DNA from: an uncultured Eubacteriales bacterium
GTDB lineage: Bacteria > Bacillota > Clostridia > Christensenellales > Aristaeellaceae
DNA length: 64,000 nt
Assembly: GCA_902795275.1 (NCBI GenBank)
Contig: CADBKQ010000015.1
Location: 59,973-123,972, forward strand
Direction: 5' to 3'
The translations under genes and the position numbers were made by a program. Below are positions 17,486-24,924 of the stretch, piece by piece. Within the stretch, counting starts at the first letter, position 1; each line of letters starts with the position of its first letter. Below the pieces are notes generated by a model. The model worked only from the letters and a program-made list of their open reading frames with translations, searched no databases and was not told the origin of the DNA.

Positions 17486-20400
17486 TCACATCTGAAACAG
17501 CGTCACCTGGTTGGTCTCCGCCAAATCCTTGAGGCAGCCGTGCTCCCGCAGCAAATCCAGCACGGCGCTGGACACCTTGCCGCGGTTCTTCAAATCCTCC
17601 ACGGAGATGAAGGGCGTGCTCCGCGCGTCCACGATGCCCTGGGCCGCGGCTTCGCCCAGACCGCCCAGCGCGGTGAAGGGGACCCGCAGCCCCTTGTCGC
17701 CTTCGGGAATGAAGCGCTTCACGTCGCTCTTGTACAGGTCGGCGGGCAGGAAGTAGAAGCCCCGCGCCATCATTTCCAGCACCAGCTCCATGGCGGTGAT
17801 GGCGTCCTTGTCCTTGGCGGTGGTCTTCTTTTCCTGGTCGGCCTGGTAGGCTTCTTTCAGCTTCTGCCGCAGCTGGTCGATGGGCAGGATCATGGTGCAG
17901 GCGTCGAAGCCGTCGCCGCGGATGGTGAAGTAGGCGGCGTAATATGCCTGCGGGTAATACACCTTGTAATACGCCACGCGCAGGGCCATGGTGACGTAGG
18001 CGGCGGCGTGGCCCTTGGGGAACATGTACTGGATCTTGCGGCAGCTGTCCTCGAACCAGGCGGGCACGTTGTGCTCGTGCATGGCCTCCACCCATTCGGG
18101 CTTGAGGCCCCGGCCCTTGCGGACGGACTCCATGGTGTCAAAGGCGGTCTTGGCGGGCAGGCCCATCTGCATCAGCTGGTTCATGATGTCCTCGCGGGTG
18201 CAGAGGCATTGGCTCAGGGGCACGATGCCCTTGTCGATCAGATCCTTCGCGTTGCCCAGCCACACGTCGGTGCCGTGGGAAAGGCCGGAAATGCGGATCA
18301 ATTCCTGCATGGTGGAGGGATGGGTGTCCTCCAGCATCTGGCGCACGAAGGCGGTGCCGAACTCCGGCACGCCGAAGGTGCCGGTGTTGCAGTTGATGTC
18401 CTGGGGCGTGACGCCCAAGGCCTTGGGGGAGGAGAACAGGCTCAGCACGCCCTTGTCGTCCAGGGGAATCTTGCGGAAGTTCACGCCGGTCAGCTCTTCC
18501 AGCATGTGCAGCATGGTCGGGTCGTCGTGGCCCAGAATGTCCAGCTTCACCAGAATATCGTGCATGGAGTTGAAGTCGTAGTGGGTGGTGATGGTTTTGG
18601 ATTCCACGTCGTCGGCGGGATGCTGCACGGCGGTGAACTGGCAGATGTCGTATTCCTGTGGCAGCACCACCATGCCCGCCGGGTGCTGGCCGGTGGTGCG
18701 CTTCACGCCCACGCAGCCCGCGGCGAGGCGTTCCTTTTCCGCGTCGGACACGGAAAGATTGCGCTCCTCCAAGTATTTCAGCACATAGCCGTAGGCGGTC
18801 TTTTCCGCCAGGGTGCCGATGGTGCCGGCGCGGAACACGTATTCCTCGCCGAACAGTTCTTTTACATAGTTGTGGGCCACGGGCTGGTATTCGCCGGAGA
18901 AGTTCAGGTCGATGTCCGGCACCTTGTCGCCCTTGAAGCCCAGGAAGGCTTCAAAGGGAATGTCGAACCCGTCCTTCACCAGGGGATTGCCGCAGACGGG
19001 ACACTTTTTGTCCGGCAGGTCCACGCCGATGGTGTACTGGGGCGGCACGTCGAAGTCCGCCTTGCGGCAGGTTTCGCAGCGGTAGTGAGGCGGCAGGGAG
19101 TTGATCTCCGTGATGCCCGTCAGGAACGCCACGAAGGAGGAGCCCACCGACCCGCGGCTGCCCACCACGTAGCCGTCGGCCAGAGACTTCTTTACCAGCT
19201 TCTGCGCAATGGAATACAGCGTGCAGTAGCCGTAGCCCACGATGGCGTTCAGTTCCTTGTCGATGCGCTTCTGCACGATCTCGGGCAGATCGTCGCCGTA
19301 GAGACGGTGAGCGGTGCCGTAGGTCAGGGACTTAATATCGTTCTCCGCCTCGGGCCAGAAGGGCGAGAAGGTGGTTTTGCCCTCGGGATGCTTGGGGAAC
19401 AGCCGCACGTCGCCCACGCGGGAGGCGATGAGCTTGGGATTTTTGATGACCACCTCGTAGGCCTTCTCTTTTCCCAGATAGGAAAATTCTTTCAGCATTT
19501 CGTCCGTGGTCTTGAAGTACAGGGGCGGCTGGTGGTCGGCGTCGTCGAAGCCCTGGCCCGCCTGGATGATGGTGCGGAAAATGGCGTCCTCCGGGTCCAG
19601 GAAATGCACGTCGCCGGTGGCGCAGACGGGAATGCCTAACTTTTCACCCAGGCGCACGATGCGGCGGTTGAACTCCCGCAGGTCGTCTTCGCTGGCTACG
19701 CGGCCTTCGCGCAAAAGAAACGCATTGTTGCCGATGGGCTGAATCTCCAGGTAGTCATAGAACCGGGCGATCTTCGCCAGCCTGTCGTCGTCGGCCCCGT
19801 CTACCATGGCGGAGAACAATTCGCCGGATTCGCAGGCGCTGCCCACGATGATGCCCTCCCGGTACTTTTGCAGCACGGCCCGGGGGATGTGGGGCTTGCG
19901 CTTGAAGTATTTGAGGTGGGCTTCGGAGACCATGTGGTTCAGGTTGGTCATGCCGTCCTGGGAAGCGGCCAGGAGCACGATATGCCAGGAGTTGCCGAGC
20001 GTGTAGCCCGTGGACACATGGTTCAGGTCGCTTAAGGTTTCCGCGCCCTTGCGCTTAGCCTCCTCGATCATCCGGGCCAGGCATTGGGCGGTGGCGGCGG
20101 CGTCGTTCACGGCGCGGTGGGCGTCCTTTAAGGACACGCCCAAATGCTTGCACACCGCCCCCAAGCGGTGGGATTTGAGGTTCGGATACAGCTTCCGGGC
20201 CAGGGTCAGCGTGTCCAGGTGAGGCACGTCGTAGGTCATACCCAAGCGTTTTAATTCGCTGTCCAAAACGGCGCAGTCGAATTTCGCGTTGTGCGCGGCG
20301 ATGGGGCAGCCGTCCATGAAGGCCAGCAGCTTGGGCATGGCCTCGGCGATGGTGGGCTGGCCGCGCAGCATCTGGTCGGTGATGTGGGTGATCTCGGTGA

Positions 20401-21823
20401 TCTTGGCGGGCAGCAGCATGCCGGGGTTGATCAGTTCCCCGTAGCTGTCCACCACCTGGCCGTGGGCCAGCTTCACCGCGCCGATCTCGATGATCCTGTC
20501 CTTGGTGGTGTTCAGGCCGGTGGTTTCAAAGTCCAGCACAATGATGGGCGTGTCCAGCGGCAAATCGTCCTCCGCACCGGTCACGGCCTCGTCGTCGTCG
20601 GTGAGATAGCCCTCCACGCCGGGGAGCAATTTAATGTTGTTCTTCTTCGCCGCGCCGAAGGCTTCGGGGAACGCCTGCACCACGCCGTGGTCGGTAACGG
20701 CGATGGCCTCGTGGCCCCACTTCGCCGCCCGCGCGATTAAATCGGAAGCGGAGGAGACCGCGTCCATGTTGCTCATCTGGGTATGGAGATGCAGTTCGAT
20801 GCGCTTTTCTTCGGCGGTGTCCATGCGCTGGGGCAGGTCGCAGGAGGAGATGTCCCGGGCCATGACCACGGTTTCATGGGAAAATTTGTCATACTGGGTG
20901 TCGCCGCGCACCACGATCCCCATGCCGGGCTGGATGGCCTTCACCACGTTCTGCACCGCCTTGCGCTCCTCGTCGGTGACGGGGGCGGGCTCCTCGTCCT
21001 TGCGGGCGCGGGCGTGGTAGCGCAGGAAGGTTTTCACCCGGATGGTGGAGGTAAAGTCCGTGACCAGGAAGGAGAGCAGCACCATTTCGCCGCCGGAGAT
21101 TTCCTTGTTTTCGGCGGACAGCACCTTGCCACGGATGACCACCAGCCCGCTGTCGTCGGTCAGCTCCCGGATGGGCACCGGCGGGTCGCCGATGGCGCGG
21201 CCCTTGATCTTGGGGTCTTTCTCCTTGGGCTTTTCTTCCTTGGCCGCCTGGGCGGTGATTTCCTCGTACCGCTGGGCGCGCTCCGCCGCCACGCGATCCT
21301 GCTGCGCGCGTTCCTCCTGCAATTCCCGCAGGCGCTTTTCCTCGTCCCCGCAGACCTTGAGGCCCACCTCCGTGTCCAGCCGGAACACGTCGTGGATCAC
21401 CGTTTGCAGCTGCGGCTGAATGTCCTGCTTTAACAGATAATGGTAGGAAAAATCATTGGGCATTTCCAGCGTCACCCGGCCGTTGCCCGGCACCCAGCGC
21501 ATGTCGAATTCCCACGACGCTACGGAGGGATAATGCCGGATGAGGTAGTGGTTCAGCGGCGCGCAATACTTGTCCGGGTTCTGCAAAAACTCCCGCGCCA
21601 GGCCGGGGCTTGCCACCCGCAGGGAAAACGCCAGGCCAGGAAACGCCTTTTCCAGCGCCCGTTTCATGATGAAAAAGCCCTTCTCCCCGATCAGCGTGTC
21701 GGACAGAAAGGAAAAGTACGCCTTGTTCTCGCTCTTGGAAAACCGCACCCGCTCGATGGAGATTTTGCCCTCCGTTTCCGGCAGCGCGCGGGTGATGCTC
21801 TGGAGCAGTTCGTCGTATGTCAT
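17486..21823 (-). CDS. polC: DNA polymerase III, PolC-type alpha subunit
   Basis: 1445 residues, the normal size for the Gram-positive replicative polymerase with its own proofreading domain. N-terminal domains and an OB fold are followed by a PHP domain split by the exonuclease: IELHLHTQMSNMDAVSSASDLI and AIAVTDHGV (from about residue 340), then PIIVLDFETTGLNTTKDRIIEIGAVKL (about 426-590), then PHP again. The zinc site CETC...CPVC is at about 914-948. The polymerase palm has DKVPDIDLNFSGEYQ, and the C-terminus ends in NQVTLFQM. In many Clostridia polC closes the dxr-rseP-ispG cluster, as here, but a repeat locus separates it from ispG. Confidence 0.98.
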   Translation of the reverse strand: MTYDELLQSITRALPETEGKISIERVRFSKSENKAYFSFLSDTLIGEKGFFIMKRALEKAFPGLAFSLRVASPGLAREFLQNPDKYCAPLNHYLIRHYPSVASWEFDMRWVPGNGRVTLEMPNDFSYHYLLKQDIQPQLQTVIHDVFRLDTEVGLKVCGDEEKRLRELQEERAQQDRVAAERAQRYEEITAQAAKEEKPKEKDPKIKGRAIGDPPVPIRELTDDSGLVVIRGKVLSAENKEISGGEMVLLSFLVTDFTSTIRVKTFLRYHARARKDEEPAPVTDEERKAVQNVVKAIQPGMGIVVRGDTQYDKFSHETVVMARDISSCDLPQRMDTAEEKRIELHLHTQMSNMDAVSSASDLIARAAKWGHEAIAVTDHGVVQAFPEAFGAAKKNNIKLLPGVEGYLTDDDEAVTGAEDDLPLDTPIIVLDFETTGLNTTKDRIIEIGAVKLAHGQVVDSYGELINPGMLLPAKITEITHITDQMLRGQPTIAEAMPKLLAFMDGCPIAAHNAKFDCAVLDSELKRLGMTYDVPHLDTLTLARKLYPNLKSHRLGAVCKHLGVSLKDAHRAVNDAAATAQCLARMIEEAKRKGAETLSDLNHVSTGYTLGNSWHIVLLAASQDGMTNLNHMVSEAHLKYFKRKPHIPRAVLQKYREGIIVGSACESGELFSAMVDGADDDRLAKIARFYDYLEIQPIGNNAFLLREGRVASEDDLREFNRRIVRLGEKLGIPVCATGDVHFLDPEDAIFRTIIQAGQGFDDADHQPPLYFKTTDEMLKEFSYLGKEKAYEVVIKNPKLIASRVGDVRLFPKHPEGKTTFSPFWPEAENDIKSLTYGTAHRLYGDDLPEIVQKRIDKELNAIVGYGYCTLYSIAQKLVKKSLADGYVVGSRGSVGSSFVAFLTGITEINSLPPHYRCETCRKADFDVPPQYTIGVDLPDKKCPVCGNPLVKDGFDIPFEAFLGFKGDKVPDIDLNFSGEYQPVAHNYVKELFGEEYVFRAGTIGTLAEKTAYGYVLKYLEERNLSVSDAEKERLAAGCVGVKRTTGQHPAGMVVLPQEYDICQFTAVQHPADDVESKTITTHYDFNSMHDILVKLDILGHDDPTMLHMLEELTGVNFRKIPLDDKGVLSLFSSPKALGVTPQDINCNTGTFGVPEFGTAFVRQMLEDTHPSTMQELIRISGLSHGTDVWLGNAKDLIDKGIVPLSQCLCTREDIMNQLMQMGLPAKTAFDTMESVRKGRGLKPEWVEAMHEHNVPAWFEDSCRKIQYMFPKGHAAAYVTMALRVAYYKVYYPQAYYAAYFTIRGDGFDACTMILPIDQLRQKLKEAYQADQEKKTTAKDKDAITAMELVLEMMARGFYFLPADLYKSDVKRFIPEGDKGLRVPFTALGGLGEAAAQGIVDARSTPFISVEDLKNRGKVSSAVLDLLREHGCLKDLAETNQVTLFQM

Positions 21824-21882
21824 GGCGGTTGTTTCCTTTCCTTTCAGGGAGGTACCGGATCATCTTTTGCCTTGAATTGTGC

Positions 21883-21910
21883 TTGACAATTCTTTTCATT
21901 GCGGTATAAT
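21883..21910 (+). promoter_or_regulatory. Promoter of candidate antisense RNA, copy 1
   Basis: TTGACA (21883-21888) and TATAAT (21905-21910), both perfect consensus, 16-base spacing. It points against the surrounding minus-strand genes and toward the 3' end of the small gene at 21993-22085. The same promoter is kept in copy 2. Confidence 0.85.
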
Positions 21911-21916
21911 AGAGAC

Positions 21917-22022
21917 GAGGAGTGAACCACGCACGCGGTTGCTCTACTCATTCGTGATTACTTGGTTGCGATATACATCGCAAGAACAGCCGTCACTTGG
22001 CAGAGTGGCGGTTGTTCTTTTT
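21917..22022 (+). ncRNA. Candidate antisense (antitoxin-like) RNA, copy 1
   Basis: The predicted start is about seven bases after the -10. The end is a terminator: AAGAACAGCCGTCACT (21982-21997), a 6-base loop, AGTGGCGGTTGTTCTT (22004-22019), T run to 22022. The 16-bp stem needs two G-U pairs in plus-strand RNA; in minus-strand RNA the same positions would be A-C mismatches, so the hairpin is built for the plus strand. The RNA (~105 nt) overlaps the last ~30 bases of the small minus-strand gene. This 3' overlap is like that of type I antitoxin RNAs such as RatA and SR4. The function is inferred. Confidence 0.7.
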
Positions 22023-22085
22023 GCGATGCGTTTCACAGATAACAATTGTTACCGTGTACTTTCCAATGTGGAACGTAATTCGCAT
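21993..22085 (-). CDS. 30-residue basic/hydrophobic peptide, candidate type I toxin, copy 1
   Basis: It begins MRITFHIGKYTVTIVI and ends in a basic tail HRKKNNRHSAK. It starts at ATG 22085 after AAGGAGGTGGTTTGC, a near-perfect Shine-Dalgarno site. Compared with copy 2 (23544-23639), ten codons differ silently, three change an amino acid (Y/F, C/S, A/G) and one codon is inserted. That pattern means selection on the protein. A hydrophobic stretch followed by positive charges is typical of membrane-acting type I toxins. I do not recognise the family with certainty. It has its own promoter and leader and lies between ispG and polC. Confidence 0.7.
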   Translation of the reverse strand: MRITFHIGKYTVTIVICETHRKKNNRHSAK

Positions 22086-22168
22086 GCAAACCACCTCCTT
22101 TTTCAGAAGGTGTCAGAGCAATCGCCTGCGCGTTTGTTGTCCACTCCCGGCCCTGAGAAATCAGGGCC
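22086..22168 (-). promoter_or_regulatory. Structured 5' leader of the small gene, copy 1
   Basis: Near the predicted 5' end of the message lies a perfect hairpin, GGCCCTGA-TCAGGGCC (22149-22168). The Shine-Dalgarno sequence is paired: CACCTCC (22092-22098, plus strand) with GAAGGTG (22106-22112), giving a 7-bp stem with one wobble over AGGAGGTG. Blocking the ribosome site in the full-length message is common in type I toxin mRNAs. Both hairpins are kept in copy 2. Confidence 0.6.
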
Positions 22169-22173
22169 ATTTT

Positions 22174-22202
22174 ATTGTAAGAAAATCAACAAAATTTGTC
22201 AA
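22174..22202 (-). promoter_or_regulatory. Promoter of the small gene, copy 1
   Basis: On the minus strand, TTGACA (22197-22202) and TACAAT (22174-22179) are 17 bases apart. The element is conserved in copy 2. Confidence 0.8.
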
Positions 22203-22228
22203 GAACGTATTTATTTAAACCACGTGTA

Positions 22229-22350
22229 CCTATTCCCTAATCCCTATTCCCTAATCCCTATTCCCTAATCCCTATTCCCTAATCCCTATTCCCTAATCCC
22301 TATTCCCTAATCCCTATTCCCTAATCCATTCCCTAATCCCTATTCCCTAA
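22229..22350. repeat. Heptad array overlapping the 3' end of ispG
   Basis: About eight tandem copies of the 14-bp unit TATTCCCTAATCCC (plus strand), one with a deletion. On the ispG strand the array begins inside the gene: its last codons GGG AAT AGG GAT TAG are array units. It is a single arm without an inverted partner, and lies between copy 1 of the small locus and ispG. Confidence 0.9.
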
Positions 22351-23385
22351 AAACTCCCTCACCGCCTGGCTCATGGCCTCGCCCAAATCGCCGGTGAGCT
22401 TGCGGACGAACCGGCCCTTGATGTAAAGCGCGCCGCAGTCCTTGCCGCCGCAGAGGGCGATGTCGGCGTCCCGGGCCTCGCCGGGGCCGTTGACCACGCA
22501 GCCCATGACCGCCACGGTGATGGGCTCCTCCACCCCGGCGAACTCCTGCGTCATGCGCTGGGCCACGGCCTCCACGTTGATCTGGGTGCGCCCGCAGGTG
22601 GGGCAGGAAACGAAGCGGATGCCCTTGCGCAGGTCCAGCGCCCGGAGAATTTCCAGCGCGGCCTGGGGCTCCCGGACCGGGTCGCCGGTGAGGGACACGC
22701 GCACCGTGTCGCCGATGCCGTCCAGCAGCAGCGCGCCGATGCCGATGGCGCTCTTCACCGTACCCTGGCCCGGCAGGCCCGCTTCCGTGACACCCAGGTG
22801 CAGCGGGTAATCGCAAACCTTATGCATCAGCCGGTAGGCCTCCACCGTCAGCGGCACGTCGCTGGCCTTGAGCGAAATCACGATGTCGTCAAAGTGCGCT
22901 TCCTCCAGCAGCTTCACGTGGCGCAGGGCGCTGTCCACCATGCCCTGGGCGGTCAGGCCGCCATACTGATTCAGAATGTCTTTTTCCAGCGATCCCGCGT
23001 TCACCCCGATGCGGATGGGCACGTGATGGGCCTTGGCGCAGTCCGCCACCTGGCGCACCTTGTCCGCCCCGCCGATGTTGCCGGGGTTGATGCGCATTTT
23101 GTGGATGCCGTTCTCCATGGCGGCGATGGCCAGGGTGTGGTCAAAGTGGATGTCCGCCACCAGCGGCACCGGGCTGCCGTCCACCAGCGCCCGCACCGCC
23201 CCGGCGCAGGCACGGTCGTACACCGACACCCGCACCAGGTCGCACCCCGCCGCCGCTAAACGCTTGATCTGATCCAGCGTCGCCGCCACGTCCCGGGTGT
23301 CCGTGTTGGTCATGGATTGAATGGAAATCGGCGCGCCCCCGCCGATCAGGACGCTGCCCGCGCGAACTTGCTTGGTTGTGCTCAT
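22333..23385 (-). CDS. ispG: 4-hydroxy-3-methylbut-2-enyl diphosphate synthase (flavodoxin)
   Basis: 350 residues. This iron-sulfur enzyme makes HMBDP, the penultimate step of the MEP isoprenoid pathway. Seen: VRAGSVLIGGGAPISIQSMTNTDTRDVAATLDQI (N-terminal TIM barrel), RINPGNIGG, GVNAGSLEKDIL, VTEAGLPGQGTVKSAIGIGALLLDGIGDT, and the 4Fe-4S ligands in SCPTCGRTQINVE and MGCVVNGPGEARDADIALCGG. The C-terminal residues (GNRD) and the stop codon come from the heptad array. The gene is flanked on both sides by copies of the small-gene/antisense locus. Confidence 0.97.
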   Translation of the reverse strand: MSTTKQVRAGSVLIGGGAPISIQSMTNTDTRDVAATLDQIKRLAAAGCDLVRVSVYDRACAGAVRALVDGSPVPLVADIHFDHTLAIAAMENGIHKMRINPGNIGGADKVRQVADCAKAHHVPIRIGVNAGSLEKDILNQYGGLTAQGMVDSALRHVKLLEEAHFDDIVISLKASDVPLTVEAYRLMHKVCDYPLHLGVTEAGLPGQGTVKSAIGIGALLLDGIGDTVRVSLTGDPVREPQAALEILRALDLRKGIRFVSCPTCGRTQINVEAVAQRMTQEFAGVEEPITVAVMGCVVNGPGEARDADIALCGGKDCGALYIKGRFVRKLTGDLGEAMSQAVREFLGNRD

Positions 23386-23435
23386 GTTCTGCCTCCGTTT
23401 GTTGCCGCCTGTTGCCTACTTTGTCCTAAATATGC

Positions 23436-23463
23436 TTGACTTTTCTTTTCATTGCGGTATAAT
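23436..23463 (+). promoter_or_regulatory. Promoter of candidate antisense RNA, copy 2
   Basis: TTGACT (23436-23441) and TATAAT (23458-23463), 16-base spacing. The sequence from the spacer through about thirty bases downstream is nearly identical to copy 1. Confidence 0.8.
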
Positions 23464-23469
23464 AGAGAC

Positions 23470-23575
23470 GAGGAGTGAACCACGCACGCGGTTGCTCTCA
23501 GTAGTTAATGGTAGACTTGCGATTCACATCGCAAGAACAGCCGTCACTTGCCGGAGTGGCGGTTGTTCTTTTGTT
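23470..23575 (+). ncRNA. Candidate antisense (antitoxin-like) RNA, copy 2
   Basis: It has the same layout as copy 1. The terminator stem AAGAACAGCCGTCACT (23533-23548) / AGTGGCGGTTGTTCTT (23555-23570) keeps both arms unchanged, including the two G-U pairs, while the loop differs (TGCCGG against TGGCAG). The following T tract is weaker (TTGTTT). It overlaps the last codons and stop of the small gene at 23544-23639. The middle of the RNA, about 23500-23525, differs from copy 1, which could give specificity between cognate pairs. Confidence 0.65.
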
Positions 23576-23639
23576 TGCGATGCGTTTCGCTGATGACGAT
23601 GGTCACAGTAAACTTTCCAATATGAAAAGTAATCCGCAT
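23544..23639 (-). CDS. 31-residue basic/hydrophobic peptide, candidate type I toxin, copy 2
   Basis: It begins MRITFHIGKFTVTIVI and ends HRKQKNNRHSGK, 31 residues. It starts at ATG 23639 after AAAGGAGGTGGTTTGC. It is a paralogue of 21993-22085, with one extra codon (Q) and mostly silent differences. It lies between rseP and ispG in the same orientation as the operon genes. Together with copy 1 it brackets ispG as a direct repeat about 1.55 kb apart. No database family was assigned. Confidence 0.7.
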   Translation of the reverse strand: MRITFHIGKFTVTIVISETHRKQKNNRHSGK

Positions 23640-23721
23640 GCAAACCACCTCCTTTTCAGAAGGTGTCAGAGCAACCGCCTGCGCGTTTGTTGTCCACTCC
23701 CGGCCCTGGAAAATCAGGGCC
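23640..23721 (-). promoter_or_regulatory. Structured 5' leader of the small gene, copy 2
   Basis: The 5' hairpin GGCCCTG (23702-23708) / CAGGGCC (23715-23721) and the Shine-Dalgarno stem CACCTCC (23646-23652) / GAAGGTG (23659-23665) are both conserved with copy 1, despite loop-length change (A4 against A5). Confidence 0.6.
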
Positions 23722-23726
23722 ATTTA

Positions 23727-23755
23727 ATTGTAAGAAAACCAACGAATTTTGTCAA
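23727..23755 (-). promoter_or_regulatory. Promoter of the small gene, copy 2
   Basis: On the minus strand, TTGACA (23750-23755) and TACAAT (23727-23732) are 17 bases apart, as in copy 1. Confidence 0.8.
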
Positions 23756-23783
23756 TAGAGAAATTAGCAACTGTTCCTGGTTC

Positions 23784-24902
23784 CTATCTGAAAATCCTGA
23801 GTATGTCCTTATACGTCATCACGATCAATAATCCGAACAGCAGCACATAGCCGGTCAGATGCACATAGGCTTCCACCTTCTGCGGCACGGGCTTGCGGCG
23901 CACGCCCTCCACCAGCAGGAACAGGATGCGGCTGCCGTCCAGGCCGGGGATGGGCAGCAGGTTGAACAGGCCCAGGTTCACGGAAATCAGCACCAGCAGT
24001 TCGCCGTAGGTGATCAGCGCGTCCTTCCAGGAGGCTGCCGCCGAGCGCTGGGTTTCCTCGGCGATCATGGTCACGATGCCCACCGGCCCGCTGGTCTGAT
24101 CCAAGCCCGCGCCGGTGGTGATCAGGTCTTTCAGGCTGCGCAGAATCGCCCCGCCCGCGGTGACGCAGTAACCGGCCGCCAGCTGGAACGCCCGGGGCAG
24201 GGACACGGCGGTGTAGCCCGGCGCGTAGCAGGGGTTCAGCGTCACGCCGATCAGATACCGGTTCATGGAAGCGTCATAGCGGGGCAATACCGTCACCGTC
24301 AGGGCTTCGTCCCCGCGCCGCACGCCGAGGGCAATCGGCCCGTTTTCGGCTTCGCTGTCGATCAGGCTGCTGAGCAGCAGCGCGGTTCCGTCCTCGGTGA
24401 CGCCCAGGGCGTCCTGGCCGTTCACAGCGGTCAGGTGGTCGCCGGGCAGGATGCCCGCTTCCGCCGCCGCGCCTTCGCTGTCCACGGACATGACCAGCGG
24501 ATAGTCGGCGTAGCGCCCCTGGGTGTCTTCCCCCACCATGCCGAACAGCCCCGCCGCCACGATCAGCGCCAGCACAAAGTTCATCGCCGGGCCCATGAAC
24601 ACGGTGACGACCCGCCGCCACACGGCATAGTTGCCGATGGCGCGGGGATCGGTTTTCGCCTCGTCGCCCTTGGCGTCGTCCTCGCCGTAGAACATGCAGT
24701 AGCCGCCCGCGGGAATGGCCCGCAGGAAGAACTGGGTCTCGTGTTTTTTGCTTTTCCATTTGAAAATCTGCGGGCCGAACCCGATGGCGAATTCCTTCAC
24801 CGGGATGCCCGTCAGCCGCGCGGCGAAAAAGTGGCCCGCTTCGTGAATCGTCACCATGATGCCCAGCATCAGGATGGCGGCCAGGATGTAGAGGATGTTC
24901 AT
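23784..24902 (-). CDS. rseP: RIP metalloprotease RseP (site-2 protease)
   Basis: 372 residues from the inner ATG at 24902, which has AAAGGAGC upstream; an in-frame ATG at 24941 lacks this. It is a membrane zinc protease that cuts transmembrane substrates such as anti-sigma factors. Features: HEAGH zinc motif at residues 20-24 in the first helix, AIPAGGYCMFYGEDD, helix around FMGPAMNFVLALIVAAGLFG, a PDZ domain (about 110-210), and a C-terminal NLLPIPGLDGSRILFLLVEG with the third zinc ligand Asp. Its position between dxr and ispG is the usual one. A sigma/anti-sigma pair at 61076-62903 could be a target, which is speculation. Confidence 0.95.
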   Translation of the reverse strand: MNILYILAAILMLGIMVTIHEAGHFFAARLTGIPVKEFAIGFGPQIFKWKSKKHETQFFLRAIPAGGYCMFYGEDDAKGDEAKTDPRAIGNYAVWRRVVTVFMGPAMNFVLALIVAAGLFGMVGEDTQGRYADYPLVMSVDSEGAAAEAGILPGDHLTAVNGQDALGVTEDGTALLLSSLIDSEAENGPIALGVRRGDEALTVTVLPRYDASMNRYLIGVTLNPCYAPGYTAVSLPRAFQLAAGYCVTAGGAILRSLKDLITTGAGLDQTSGPVGIVTMIAEETQRSAAASWKDALITYGELLVLISVNLGLFNLLPIPGLDGSRILFLLVEGVRRKPVPQKVEAYVHLTGYVLLFGLLIVMTYKDILRIFR

Positions 24903-24924
24903 GAGTTGCTCCTTTTTCATGAGG

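Noticed and set aside
17540..19639. A 699-codon plus-strand frame opposite polC, and similar long frames opposite the mannosidase and tex genes
   Set aside because: Third-position GC bias removes stops in the antisense frame. The products are low-complexity and unrecognisable, while the opposite strand encodes well-known enzymes.
22149..22168. GGCCCTGA-TCAGGGCC read as a plus-strand terminator giving a ~250-nt plus-strand RNA
   Set aside because: Only a weak T tract follows on the plus strand. The hairpin sits just downstream of a good minus-strand promoter in both copies, so it fits the 5' end of the small-gene message better, and a stronger plus-strand terminator lies earlier at 21982-22022.
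22229..22350. Possible CRISPR array
   Set aside because: The repeat unit is 7-14 bp in tandem without spacers, and no cas gene is in the window.
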